Source: Phoronis australis (lineage: Eukaryota > Phoronida > Phoronidae). From it: DNA of 64,000 nt. The translations under genes and the position numbers were made by a program. This document shows positions 11,989 through 27,000 of this stretch, piece by piece (position 1 is the stretch's first letter; every line of letters starts with the position of its first letter). Below the pieces are notes generated by a model, which saw nothing but the letters and a program-made list of their open reading frames with translations, was not told the DNA's origin and did no database searches. The DNA lies in assembly GCA_002633005.1 (NCBI GenBank), contig NMRA01000165.1:529958-593957 (forward strand). The letters run 5' to 3'.

Positions 11989-12086
11989 ATGACAATGCGA
12001 CGACTCAGCAGGAAATGTTACGGAGTCTTTGTGATTTTGTTGCTGGCCGGGTGTTCTTCAAGATCTACTGCTGCTATTCGTTGGTT
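11989..12086 (+). CDS. WNT4: WNT4 coding exon 1 (signal peptide)
   Basis: ATG ACA ATG CGA ... runs to TGG TT|GTAAGT. It has thirty-two codons plus two bases and encodes the signal peptide. It is too short to appear as a long open frame and was placed from the donor and the conserved RWL at the junction. Confidence 0.85.
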
Positions 12087-15000
12087 GTAAGTATTGCTCC
12101 TAGTCAAAATATTTTAAATATCGCGTTGACAACATTATCAAGCTTACTTTGTAACTTTAATGAGGGAGGTGGAGAAGTCACATTATTTATTGTTCTCACA
12201 TTTTAATTTCCCGTTTAGTAGACCCTCGTGTGCTGAGAGGGGAAAGATTATCAGCAAACGGTTATTTTGTGTTATCGAATGGTGATAGTATATTTTTTCG
12301 TGAGTTCATACGACTGGAATCGAATCGTTACTGAGAACACTGGAAACTAAGGCTTGTTTGTAAATGCGTCCTTTCCCTAAATGTAATTTTCTGCAATAAT
12401 TTGAGAGGAAACTGGATTTTAAAGAATTTTGCTCACATGATAAAAGTACATGGAAGTTTATCTCGAGTCTTTCGAGCATAACCGTCATTGTGTTCGCTAA
12501 CATGGAATCATGGCTTCGCATACCTTTCGTTTATTCATTTAAACTTTAATGATCAGTTCTTCACACATTTTATTGACAATGTCTCTTTGACTGCCACCGC
12601 ACGCGTCTCGACGACTCCGCTCTATAGCCCTAATCTTGTAAGTGAAAGAAAAGACTCGGTGTATTGGTTTCTAACCTATTGTTGGTGTATATTCTAAGTG
12701 TTAATTGTGTCCCCTCAGTAGAAAATTGTAAATTACTTCCAGTACAAACACGTGAATTGTATCAGATGTAATCTTATAACTTTATTACACCTAATAAGAA
12801 ATCAAAACCAGCCGACAGTATTGAGGCATCCGCCTGTCATTGAAGCTGGGTTGATATTAAGCGAACTTATTTGGGCCTCAATAGTTATAATGCGCAGCAC
12901 CTGGCACAAAACTTGTGTATTGGACCTTTGATTCTGTGTACTTATTTATGTATGCGTGGGAATTTGCCTGTAATGTGTATAATTCTGTGTTAAGCCATAG
13001 TTTGCGACTCGCTGATGCAAAACATGCAAGTGAAGTAAAATTACGGAGTAATATTTTTTACATGTGTTTCAAAGTGATATCTTGCCTCCTTCGGAGTTTT
13101 ATTTTATGTAGCGTCACGCATCCTTGTTTATTAAGACAATATTATTAAATCTTCTTGATTTTTTGTCGGCACACGTTTCATGATCGTACTTTATGTGAAG
13201 GTCAATCTTCAAGTCAAATTTTCTGTTATAATATACTAGTGCACATCGTGCACGTCCAAAAATTAACGACATATATTCATAGCTCACATAGGAGTTTTCA
13301 TAAAACTGAGCATGAACGTTTTCAATCAAAAGCACACGTTACTTTGAAATAGACATATCCGTCTTGTTGCGGCAACAAAAGCCAGTTACAACGACACTAA
13401 TGTCACCAGTAAACAAAGATGATGTTTTTGGATAAATACGTTCTACTGTTAAGGGTTAGCTAGCTACAAAGACAGTCTGGATAGTAATGTGTACAGAAAT
13501 AACAACGAGTAACCCCTGTATGCGTGTAACAGGGAGAATGCACCTCGTATGAAGGATGAGTGGGGCCTTGTCGCAGGCAAAACACATAAACAATTGAGAA
13601 GAGGAATGCCGACGAAAGCTTGTATTGGTCGCCTTGCCTCAACTGCGAGATTGAATAGTAATTAGCAGATGCCTTTGAATAAATGAATACTGTTTTTTCA
13701 ATGTTGAAGTAAATTGTCAACACGCTTCGCAAACAGCTTTAAAACCAAAATGCTTTATATGTTTGAACGATCTACAGAAACACTCCTAAGAAACCCGATT
13801 CCACTGGCTTACGTTACAGTCTGTAAACGGAGAATTAATTACAATTTCCCCTTGTTTGCCGTGTACCGTGTTCAATAAGACCTGTTCCTTTTTTTCTGAT
13901 CAACAACCGCCGTTTGTACCAAGGTAGCGCGAGCGCCGTGTATGGGTACACGACACACACATACTGGCCTGTTTCCAGGGCATTTAACTAAAGTGTCTCA
14001 ATGAAACAACACAATAGTTTGCTAAGAAAAAGATGATACTTCACGATAAGACGGGTCAGGTTTAAAATCATACGAATGACAGACAGTCGCACAAAAGACC
14101 TAAGAAATTCGATCACGAGATCGGTCAAAGTTTTGTCATTTCTTCGTGCTTCCGTGACCCTGAACACATTGAAATGTTTTTTGGCAAAATAGCAGTTAAG
14201 CTCGAAGCTTTAATTTTCTTCGAGTGAGCAACATGTTCCACACATTCATTTGCCCTTTTGTGTACATATTAACAAATTTCTTGACAGTTCAGTTCTTAAA
14301 GCGCGTGGGCAATGACTTTCTATTCTACTAAAGTCTTAACACGATTATTGTGAAGTAGGCTGTTTTATCATAGCAAACTGGTCTCAAAACTTTCATTAGC
14401 TGGCCAGATACAGTTTCAGGACTTTCATCTATGATGAAGCAGTCGAGATATCCTCAATCGGCTTGATGCGTTTTTCCACTGTTTTATATTGCCGGTGCCC
14501 GAAATGGCCTGTTCGCAGATGGAAATTATTCCCTTTCAAGTCGCGAAGAGGTTTCAAGTCTTTCAGACGTAGTTAAGGTGGTCCAGCAAACTGGTAATGA
14601 TGGTTTATAATTTGCACTTTTGCTGGTGAGCAAGACGGAATTCCCTTTAAAATTTATCAAGGACTGTGCGTGTGTGTGACTAATGATATGAGTCAAGTTG
14701 GTCATTACGTAACACGTGATACGAATATTGCGGCGCAGGCTATCATTATCGTTACTCAACAAACAGAAATTGCAAACATTTTATGTAGGACAGTCAAAGA
14801 AATGTGCTATTTTTCAACTCGTTCTTGGCAGGTCTCATTATGTTGACACCAGTGTGGTATCGCTTGTCTCGACAAAATATTTACACTATCTTTGCCACCG
14901 CGTATACATAATGCAGACTCGTTGGACGTTAACAGTTCGCAACATCGTAAAAATAAATTAATTAGGAAACTTGCCTAAGAAATATTCTTTATTTATAAAT

Positions 15001-18000
15001 TCCCTTCTTACGTCACAACCTGTTCAAGAGCGAGCTTGGCAAAGTCGTTTTATCACAGTTGCTAACTACAAAGTAGCAGAAACTGTCAAGAAATTAAAAC
15101 TCAGCTGACTGTAGTGATGCGAGGAATAAATTTACTGTGTATTTGGCCATTTGTAAGCTCTTGGAACAGCCTACATTTTTTGTAAACTTTGTTGACTGGT
15201 GATTTCTTATTGTTGCTCCAGATCTCATCATAACGCGCACTAAACTCGACCGTAGTGCTTGACACCACAGAAATATCCTATTCACAGAAAATGCCATTTT
15301 CTATTAAAAAAACATTTTTTTCTCTATTACAACTAGAAACAAATCAACTGGTCAAAGAATAGAACAAGTAATAAAGAGCAGCCCAATGAATTTTAAAGAT
15401 ACTTTTTACAAATAATTTGAAACAAACACTCTGTTTTTTGCTCTTGGTAGTTCTGCTGATCTCTCCTGGTGTAAATCAAGACCAGTACTCGGCTTGCACG
15501 TTGTGGCAGGTTTATTGACCCGCGATAGCCTGTTGTCTTCGGGACCATCTATCATCGGGTGCTGACTGGGAATAACCATACAAGCAGTTTCGCAGTTGAT
15601 AAACATGACAAGGTCCTGTTAACTTCAAGGGGCTCTTGAAAACATGATTTGTACAGTGTCAATACGTTTCCCAATAAAGCGCTTATTACACGATTTTGGG
15701 TTAAGTGATTACCTTACTTCAGTCACACGATACGAATTTTGAAAATAAATTAACCATCCAACATTAAAAACCAGTGTTGAGACCGTACTGGTGGTGCCTC
15801 GTCTGCGTGTCCCCGCCCAGCTTTCTATTTTGCTGTTTTGTGTTGAAATTGCAACGAGTTGCTATCGGCGTGAGAACTAGTTGTTAGTTAGCTCACTGTT
15901 GTCTCATATGGGGTCCCCGGGTGAGTATTTTTCGAAACAGTTCGATCCCCTTTATTCAGAGGAGGAAACTCGTTCTCAAATTCGGGAACCCCTGTAAGTG
16001 ATGACTATTACCGAAAGGCCATTTCAGAATGCTATTATTTTTTAATATATTCATTGCCTTATTGAACATCTCTTTAATTTTCAAAGATATCTAGAAATGG
16101 AATACATTTTCGCGAAGGTGTACCTTTGTTGGATATTCTGCATAGTTGCAAGTTGTCATATTTTGTTGCAGAGCGCTTTCTTCTGTTGGAACTATAGACA
16201 ATAAGGACAGTTGTAATGTTCTCAAAGGACTCGTGAATAGGCAGAAGAAAGTGTGCCAACGTAATGTTGAGATTATGAACAGTGTGCGAGAGGGGGCTAA
16301 ACTGGCGATCGACGAGTGTCAGTGGCAGTTTAAGTCAAGGAGATGGAACTGCAGTACTGTGGATTCGGTGTCAGTATTTGGAAATGTCCTTAATCAAGGT
16401 GAGTAACATCTCTGATGGAAAAATATGGCCACCTATTTAGTCACCAAAGACGTTGTAACGGCTTTGCGTGAAGTGAGATTTTTGCCAAAATGAAATCGCG
16501 CGTTTTTAGAATTAGATTGGACCATTAAGAAACCATAGTTTTATTTTAGTTGTTACTTAAGGTTATTTAAATTAAGCGAATGAGAAAATGCTTATTTATG
16601 CTAATTGCCCTATCAATGAAAAAGACGAATTCGTTAAAATATTGACAACTTATCATTTAACCTTATCGTCTGCACGTAAACTAATAGCAATAAATGATAA
16701 ATGTTTTTATAACCGTTTTTAACAGTAAATAAGACTATCGATACAACTTGGCTACACCGAGCACTGCGGGAGATTTAGGAGGCTCAACCCCGGGAATCCG
16801 TTCTTGAACGAAAGCGTTGTCTGTGAAATTAGAAGGTTTCAACCAACAGTGCGACCACCTAATTTCTCAATCCTACCATACAAAAGACCGGCTCTCTGAA
16901 AACTCCGTTCTCGGCGAGCTCAGGTATTTTTGCTGTAATTGGGCGCAAGTTGGCTGTCAAACGCCATCAACGTCATGACGTCGACAGCTGAGAACTGACG
17001 TGACCAGGACAGAGAAGAAGGACGCGGAATAGTCGCGGTATAATTGACGGCATTTGTATATTTTTATCAAAGGGAATGATAACATGTTGTTCTAGTTAGT
17101 TTATTTTTCCAGACCTATCCAGTTATGATACGAAGTCCATACTCGGCTCCATAGCCTGTGGTCGCGCATAGCCCCGTGTGAGGTTAATTCTTGGCAAAAT
17201 TCTATTACGACAAAAATAACACATCAGTCGGGTCACGTGTTTCATGTTTTCTTGCAAGAATTCCAACCATTCGCCGTGTGTCAAACATTTCAAATAAATA
17301 ATTTAGCAAAAAGTGGTAAAATAACCCGCCAACTATCCTTGTGCGGCTTGCGTGTGCGGTGAGATTTGTCGGCAGTTCAGCCGGGTAATATATACTTTAG
17401 ATCGGATGTGTACACAACACAAGACGATGCAATCTTTTTCGATGTGTTGAAGGACAAGCTGTCACTCGCTGGACAAAATGAAACAGTTCTCATATACTAC
17501 ATTCTGATTATTTTTAGATGATGTCTTTTATTTGCGTTGATGTTGAAATTCAACATTGCAATTAGATTCTAGCGTAATATAATTACCACTGTAAGATTCA
17601 GTTTAATTGAGTTGTCAGAAAACACAACATTTCTTTCCGTGACACTGATTTGTTTATTTTCACACAAATCAAATTTTCTGATCTTATCGTGAAACTGATT
17701 GAAAAATTATGTTTTGTTGAAACCTTGGGACTTCTACCAATCAACGCTTCGTCTATCCAATGCCCTCGGCCATCCCCAAAGACACAGACAAACGAATCAC
17801 CAGCGGTTGTCCTTTCAGTACTGATTGGAAACAAAGGAACAGTCTCGATTTTTATTGTTTTGGGGTGTTTTAAATACGATTGCCTAAAGCTGCTTTCCCC
17901 CTGTTAACTGGATAAAGCGATCACCGAATTTCGCCTTTTAGATTTATGAAATCACTCTCATAATATCCCTTACCGCAAGAACATGGAAACCATCAGCGAT

Positions 18001-21000
18001 TCAACAAAACACTTCAGAGTTTTTTGGGGTTGGCCAACCCTAAATTGCGAATTCGAAAATGGCGCATTCTTACATAGCCTGTAACTTGAGGTGATAACCG
18101 AAATAGAATCTCATCATGGTAAGAATTATTATGAGACCTACTTTATGAGAGTAAAAAGTCTAATTCAATTTTCGTTTTTAGTCAGTTATACGAGGTTATA
18201 CAGGAAATGCAGATTTAAGGTGAAATTTGTTTTCTGAAACTGCCGTCTTCTAGTTTGGGTTTAGTTGAGATTATGATTTCGAGTGTACGCGATCGTGGTG
18301 CTGTTTCTCGGGAAAGCAACCTTTCCACAGACTGCAGCGTTAGGAATACGTTGCCCTTTAACACTCGCGTCAGATGCAGTCAAAAAGTCATCTAGGCGCT
18401 ATCAATCACTCGTCCATACAACACACATGGACTGCCGGACGGTGAATGGACGTTTTGTGTTTCTTGTTATCTGGAAGGCAATTTTGGTTGTCAGCTCTTT
18501 CAATAGGTGTCTATCTCAATGTGGCAGCACCTATTGAACGCGAGCGTAATATAAATACCGAATCAAGATAAACCGAACTGCTTCAACGCGCATGCTGCTT
18601 CTTAGATAAATAATTTATTGTTTTCAAGAAATGACATGTTTATTGACGAATATTTGACATAGAGTATGTAAGCAAAATGCAGGTTGACAATTGTGTCCAT
18701 AACAGAAATAGCGTTGGGGTTAGAGTTTGTTATCGAAGAGGATAAACCAAAAATGTTCCGTTAGTCTATGGCGCGTAGAAGTTATGCACGAAATTATTGA
18801 GCGACGGAGCAGTTGCAGTTCATGACGTTGATTTGTGTGGATTTAAGTTCAGAGCATACAAACACTGGCCAGATCTTGTCACCTGTCCATCAAAATGTGG
18901 CCAACTTCTCGTGAGGTGGGCCGTGTCCAGCCATTCATCAACCCATTATGCAAGCCTTTACTGCCTCAAGTTGTTTTTGTTAACGGTTCTTGTGGCAGGT
19001 GGATTACATAAATATGTTTGCTGTGAGTCTTCGCCTCTTTGCAATGTATTTCGCGAGTTACTGGCCATTGTCAATCACAATTTAATGTTCTGCTCATGTC
19101 ATAATGAATGACGGTAAGTCGAGAGTAAAAGTAGATTGAGATCATCAATGAACAGGACTTGAGATGTTATCTCACGACGCAATAACGACACCTTTGAGAT
19201 CTTAGATTGTTTAATTGAATTTCAAAACAGCCAATCACACTTCAGCACGATTTAGCAAATGCCTGTCTCATTTTTTGGAAAATGGCATATTTTGTTAACA
19301 ATTCCCTTCAGTGACTGATACACGTTTTCATGCGACACGCAGTTTTACATGATTACAATCATGAAAAAACCTTGGACTATGGTGGGCAAAATCGGTGTTT
19401 TATGAGCCAGCTGAACTCAAATCGGCGACGAGCAACTAAATCAACGTCTGACAAATCTCAACATTAATTATTAGCCTACTTTTTGTGAGACAAAATCGAC
19501 GTACAGTGAATCAACTGAACTCAAAGGCGTCGAAGAGAAATTGAGTGCGTGTTCAGATATGGAATTAATATGAGAAGGCTTGATAGGACTTTAGGGGTAT
19601 GTTTCTAGAAGAGTGCATACCAAAAAGTCGATTTTTTGCCTTTTGGGTTTTAGCCTGCTCGCAAGAAGGCTATGAATTTCTGTCTGTTGGTTTCGAGTTG
19701 CAGACAGATTTTCTGACGTTTTGCCTTGGCATGATTTTGTGAAACAGGGAAAACGGTATAGTGATTTTGAGCCTTGAAGGTTAAAAGACAATATACACTC
19801 ATCACGAAACATTCCCAGCCCCAGAACGTAGACTAGACGCTGTAAACGGGAGCTCATAAAGACATCCTATCAGCCTTCTTACAAGGAATTAGCACAACAT
19901 TAATATGCAAATTGTTGGTATTGTGGCCAATCACGTTCAATATCACCATGGGCAAACAGATCCTAACCAGAAATTACCTCATTGGAATGTGAGCAAATCT
20001 GCCTTCTGATTTTGGGGGGCGGACGATAAGACGGTAGATTAGACGTCTGACGAACGTTCGCATGTGAATTTTTGTATGACGGATCACGAGTCCTATTTGC
20101 CTTCTAAACGGACGACATGTGAATGCTATATAAACGAAAGTCAGCCAAATCATAACATGGCTTATTACTTTAATCGCACTTCATCGGGTGATTTATTGTT
20201 TTGTCTTCTTTCAAACTGCTGTGGAGGCTTATGATTGTGATAGCATAATAAACAAATTGTGCGTACACTAAAATTTAACTTAATTGAAATATTTCATAAA
20301 TTCGTGTTTTTTAACTGTTTTCATTTATCCGCAATGGAACACTTTTAAGTGGACGAAAGTGAACGCAATTGCACAGTTTATGTTTTTTTGGCCATATGAA
20401 GTGAACTGGCGTCCTTCTCTTTAGAGGTTCTGGCCTCGATTTTCCAGGCGTCACTACTATGTAAGTAACGACAGTCAAAACATGCTACCATCCTCGTGTT
20501 TGCGGAATGGCTGACATCGCCGCGAGAACTGGGTAACAATATCAAAGGCCTCAATGAAATCTAGAAATCATAATTAAATAAACCAACAGTACTCAAACAT
20601 TGCGTCTCGCTCCACATTGTCAACTGATATCGTGTGTTTAAGTGGATACTTTCGAAGGAAAATAATTGAAGACCGTTTTAATTTCCGTTTCCTATCGAAA
20701 TCCACAGGTTATTAAGTAATAAAAGTTGATGTACTTCAGAATCGTCTTCTGTTAGTAAACTGATGAAACCGAATAGCTCGAATCTCGTTGAAAAATATTT
20801 ACAGTAGGTGTTGCGTGCTGTTCTGAAATGTACCGTAAACTCTGGGCGGCATGTCATTACAACTCGCGTCAGTTACGTTGTTACATGTATGTAGCAAACA
20901 TTGCACCCCAAAGCACTGTCTCTTCGGCCGCTGGATGTATGTAACCCGCCTTCTAACACTGAGATATATCAATGAATACCTGTGATTTTTCCACTTACCG

Positions 21001-24000
21001 TTACAAACTTATAAAACTGGTCTCAGCTTGTTCCTCATTCGTCATTTCTTGGCTTGGAAAGAAAAAAAGTTGGTTCGTTGTAACCAGGCTTTTTAAGTTG
21101 GCTTGAACGGGCAGGACGTTTGATGAGTCGAGCATTGCCGTAAGCAGGTACGAAATTTCAGAAATTGCCTCCAACTAAAGTAAAGAACAATTTGAGATCA
21201 ATTTTATGAAGGCAAGTGGTTATTTTTGACTAAAGTAGAGTTAGAAGGCTTAATTTCACCTGGTGTGTTCAAATAATATATATTGGCGAAATTGCATTTC
21301 ACAGAAATTTGATAAATTTTGAGTAACTCTAAAGTGACGTTTCAGGTACGCGGGAGGCAGCCTTTGTGCATGCCATGTCCTCAGCTGGAGTAGCGCACGC
21401 TGTCACGCGCGCGTGCAGTAGCGGCAAGATCTCAAGTTGTGGCTGTGATATGAAGGTTAGAGGGAAAAGTCCCGAAGGTTTCGAGTGGTCGGGTTGTTCA
21501 GACAATATTGTGTACGGGTCAGCGTTTGCCAAATTATTCGTAGACGCTAGAGACAGGAATCGACGGTCAGACAGAGCTCTCATGAATCTTCACAACAACG
21601 AGGCAGGGCGAAAGGTAATTCTTTATTGAGTATTTCAACTTCGCAGTAAAAATAAATGAAATGTTTATTTCCCTATATTCAAATCTTACAACAAAACTGC
21701 TTGATTATTAACAATTCGGCGAACCCTACTTCCGGGAGTACCCCCTCATAAAAGCCATATACGCGGCGTGCCATACATAACATGGGCGGCGCACCATAGG
21801 GGGATGGGGGGTATAACCCCCCCCCCCACTTTTTCAGTGCTGTGCTGCCCACAGTCTATGGGTGGTGCACTACAGGGGGCTGGGGGGCTATAGCCTGCCA
21901 CTTTTTTAGTGCTGCGCAGCCCATGCATAAGGAAAGACTTTTACGACCAGTTTACCTGCGAAGGGGTCGCATGTCTGGTTTTTATAGTAAGGAATTAAAA
22001 TGCCTTTCGAAAGGACTCAGTTAGGAAGTTTGATAGTCTACAAAAGATTCCTATTTTTCCAGCTAGATACAAATCTACGTAATTGTCTCAGCTATGGTTT
22101 GAAGCTTGGTAATTATTATGACATATTTTGTAATGGTGTTAAGTTGATGAAATCAATCGCTACGGAAGGGTTGCTTCAGGAACATACATGCACGAAAGGA
22201 TAACTTTTTCATCTATGCTCCCTGTAAATGGTTAACCTTTGTCGAGCTAATTCTTTAAACGTGATTTAAAAAGTGTTCAGCTTAAAAATAGTCGAGTACC
22301 CCCCGTGGTTAAATTTCTGCGCTCTCTTAATTAAAATAATTCGTATTTGTATAGTAAGCCTCACAAATTCCGTGTCTTCAACCGTTTCGCATTAGGCTAC
22401 TCTTTGTTCCGTAATGTTAGTGCCAAACATATTTTTATAATGAACTCCCTAATTTTATGTTTTCACCTATGTCACGTTGCACCTTGTTCCTTCATCTGAA
22501 TTTCGGCCAAACGTCAACGAATTCAGTTGGTATCACCAAAGATTAAATTTGATCCATGGTAACAGCTCCTGGACAATGCGCTAGAAGCGTGTTTTGACCG
22601 ACACCATGTACACCTAAAGGACGCCGTCCCACTCAGTGGAATGTTCAACTTGTGAGATCGACATGATGATGGTATCGGGTGTCAGTTTTCAATTAAATGA
22701 ATAAGTGTAGCATAATAAAAAGCCTCCGAGTTATTTATCGCTACAAACGGATTGATAGGTTCAGGGGCGGAAGTTTGGAAATCTTGAATCAACCCGATTG
22801 AAGTTATGTTGACAATAGTGAAAAGTGTTTGTCGGAATTATGGCTAGCTATGGTACTAGAATTCCTTGCTGTGTGTCAAAACAGAAACCCTTTTGCCGGT
22901 GTTCGGGACAGAATGATGTATCCTCGTATTCAAATATCTCATCCAAAGCCTATTTCATTTTCAAAAACTTTTTTTCTAAAGATTCACGGCGATGTTCCTA
23001 GTAGAGCCTTATTAACTGATAACCATCTGTTACATGAACAGGTTATTGTGTTGTTTGTACTGCGGCTTCTTTGAGGGTCTAATTACCCATAGAGATGGTG
23101 TAACATTCCGCGGAAGAAATGAACCGCAGTTGTCCTGATAACTTGATAAAGAAATCCCTTGTTCACCTCTCGGGCCGCGGCCACTCACAGTATGTCGGGA
23201 CAAATGTCAGATTATACTCGGAACAGAACGTCTCGTCGCGTTTAAATAGTGTGAATAAGTGTCACTATTCATGTGGTCTTTACCGAACAGTTTTTAACAA
23301 CGAAATAACCCTTTATTCGTCATCTTGACACACACGCATACCTTTATTCCAAGTAAGGTCATGCGTTGGCTCTTAAAGCTCCTATAATCCCGCTTTCTGT
23401 TAAAAAGTGACTTTTCATGGATATTGCTTACCTTGAGGACAAACTTGTTTGGGAAAATACTGCGTCCAATATGTCCATAGGAGTGGAAAATGCGTCCTTC
23501 AAGCAAAATTTGGAGACCGGCATGATGCAGCAGAGAATGAAATCTTGTTTTTTCTGGTTAATGACTGCAGGTGTCGCGCGTGCTAGCCTATTGTGAAATT
23601 TGCGCCGTGTGCCATTGTCGCTCAAATTTGAACACTGGGAGTTACTGTTACATAATCGCTCCCAACTTGTTCTTTACTCAGATAAAAAGTTATTTTTAGG
23701 CTTCGTTATTGCTTGTCAGCCGGTTCAATATTGAATAAGTTGTGTTGACCCGGTTGGTCGTTTTATGCTCCGAGCATACCCCTCCCCCCATGGAACAACG
23801 GACTTCAGTTTATACCAAGCCCAGAAATTACATCTTCTTAAGAACAAATTTTTATGTGTCTAAGTGCTGTGAATCAAATGTAAACCTTTTGGCGGAAAAA
23901 CCGAGGGTTTTCACTTGCCGAAATCATGGACTTCTTCTGTTATGTAAGTCCTTGAATTCCAGAGGGTCACAGGGCATTGCAGTTAATCGTACACTCGTGG

Positions 24001-27000
24001 CCTTTTGTAACGGTATAATTATTTCCGGCGTTTCTTGGAAGATCGTCATTGTATTCGTGGTCCAACTCCCAGTAAATCGAATGGTCCGTAAAACAACCAT
24101 TTCCATTGAAAACGCCAAAATGGACCGTTGCCTGATTAGTTTAACAGAAAGACCTTGGCTAACTAGTTGCAAAAGAACGCCACACACATTTAGGTTTCAT
24201 TTGACATGCGGATGTTTTCCAATTGTCGATTTCTACAGATGCAATACCACGAAGAACGCATTCAATGTTAGTGCTATCGACTTCACCTGTTGCCAATTTA
24301 TTTTGCTTAAAGTTGGATCACTTAGGACTAATAGCACGCACAGAACGTTTTGTTGTAAGGTGCTCTGTTGCTGTTTTTGTGTGTACTACATAAACAAATA
24401 GTTCGTACCGATGAAAAACAAAGGATTGATTGACTATTTTTGGCGAAATGTTTTTCCGTTGTTTTCGATTGAATTATGTAAAATCTTCTGAAAGTGGTAC
24501 TTAATTATGTATTTGACTAACGGAGTTAAAAAATTATAAAAATTATATCACTTAAACCAGGATTCTAACTTAGGATATTCAATTTTACCTAGTAACGTGT
24601 TAACTGAGTTATGAACCGACGTTGAAAGCATCTCAACCTCCGAGTTGTGAACACCAATTTGAGATGGTTTCCAGTCTTTCTTTCTTCATAGATTTTCAGT
24701 GTGACGAGTAATGCAACACGACGACACTTGGAACTAAATAATTAGTCGAAAACGTTATAATATCAATTGTCCCGTATTTTCTCCATTATTGTCATTCACG
24801 ATTGTTTAAGTTCTGCATTTTGCGGAATACTTTTTTCTTTGACTGGACCGCATAAAAGATATCTTTCGCAAGCCAATTAGACCATACATGACGATATACC
24901 CACTGTGGTTTCCTGAAAACAAACAGAATTGCATCTGTGGCGGAATAAACCAAAAATTTCGAACTAACTGAATTAAAATCGCATTATTTAGACATGATTA
25001 CCTATTCTGTTACCGATATGCTCGCGTATGGATGTGGTTTTAATTATGCCATTTCTTAGTTGTGGTCAACCGCCCATCCCTTTTTGGAATAAAGCTCCAT
25101 CTTCAGGGAAAGGAAGTGTTTGTATTTTATGTATTTGAATTGAGTAGTGTGATGGACAAGGTTACAAGTTAATTCGCGGTGAGAAACGGACTTTACGCTT
25201 TAGAGGTTTGACTTTGAGGTTTGCAAGTAAAAACTCAAAACCCTGAATCTTTTAGGGAGTTCAATATTTCTTCAAACTAAGCATCTTCAGGTAACGCCGT
25301 GATCTAAAAAATAACGAATTCTTTGTCGTAACCAAGCCCTAAAATCAGTATTTTCTAAATTGAATAAGGGAGATCGGTTTCATAATGGTGAGTGGTCTAA
25401 ACCAAGACTTGTTTTTTTTACAGGAAGCACGTGGTTGACGTCGCTTTAAAAAGTGGTAAAATAGCTAACTAAACTTATCAAATGTGTAGAAAGGACGTTG
25501 TAATTCACAAAATGTCGTGATTAGGGAGATACGTGCAGCTGGCACTCCGATGTAGGCATAAATTTCGACAGATTTTCTCCAGGGTGTAATATTTATTATT
25601 GTGTTGGAAACACGACAACGAATCGTTTATGAAATAAGTGCACTATGGCAACATTTACAATAATTTTGTGATACTTATGCCACCACAACAAAGAAAATTA
25701 CGTCAAAAGTTTTTGAAACCACAACTTTTGCGTCCTTTTTTGCAAGGTCATGTGTCATTGTTAACAACTTCGGATGTACCTCAAATTTAGCTATATCTGC
25801 TCATGCTTGTCACGCCTGACCTCATCAACACTTTTAAAATCCTACATCGACGTAAATGCGGCAGCGTTCTGTCTTTCCTGTCGGATGTTATCAAATTTAT
25901 TGTGTGTAATTGGTGGGTTTCAGTTCTTTCCTAAAACCTTCTCTAAACCTTCTGAACCGCACACTGTTGTGGTGAAGCGTTGCTACAATTAATTATGACT
26001 TGAATGATAAGAAACTGTTATTCAGAGAGATACCGATGGTTTATTACCGTTCTTGGAATCTCGTTAATGAACCTTCAAATATATTAAACCTTCTCAAACA
26101 TTAGTGCGCCGGTTGATAACTTCAAATTTCGTAGGTGTAGCAATTATGCAATTTCCGAATTCTGGCAAATGATTGCGTATGAATGGCTTTAGTCAGGTGT
26201 TTCAATGAATAGCAAACATAGTTTGGAGGGTACCATTACTAGTTAAACTTGTCTTTTCACGTGACAATGACAAACCTCATGGTAGTCGAAACCGTTTTAG
26301 TTCTTCTTTCTCCTATTAGAACTTTGAAAGTAATTTGACGTGAGAACCCGAGATTTACCATTTGCCGAAATGTTGAATGCAATTACCTGAATTGTTTTTA
26401 GCGCATCTTTCAATCAGCGAAGTAAAAAATGCGGCCTTTCACAAATAAGTCCGTCGGACTCGCTGAATCATAGATACTGGATAAACAGTATAATATATGG
26501 TTGAATTATATTGTGCAACAATGAAATGTTTATTTTACATGACGCATCCAATCTAAACCTGCAATACACATAGCTGTAAACCACACTCAAAATTCGATTA
26601 CCGGCAGTTTGAACATTCGTTGCGTTCCCTCGAGAATATAAAATGTGTTTTCACAAGTTTTTCTTCATTGACTCTCAGACAGAAACAACTCATCAACAGT
26701 TGTGAAAACCACTTTAATGTGTTTATTTTACCTGGGTTTTTGGTCTGTTCACCGTCTCCAGAGACGACTTGTGTGCGTTTTTGTCTGTAAGTTGTTAGTT
26801 CAAGCTGGAAGGATGGGGCATAATTCTTAGTTTAAGTGTCAGCCAAATTTATCATTTTAGGTTCCAATACTAGGGTTCAATAATTCAAACCCGGAGTGAG
26901 CGATAAACTCGCTTGGACTTGTGCAAACAATTTTAAAAGAATAACCCGTTTCCCAAAGTCCATGCACTCAATCATTTACAAATTAACATTTTCAAGTTTA

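Noticed and set aside
16146-16171. Extension of the WNT4 exon 2 frame to the left
   Set aside because: It precedes a good acceptor and homology begins exactly at the acceptor; the first residues are supplied by exon 1.
23742-24401. 219-codon open frame in WNT4 intron 3
   Set aside because: No recognisable domain, scattered composition, no splice context; a long intron can hold one such frame by chance.
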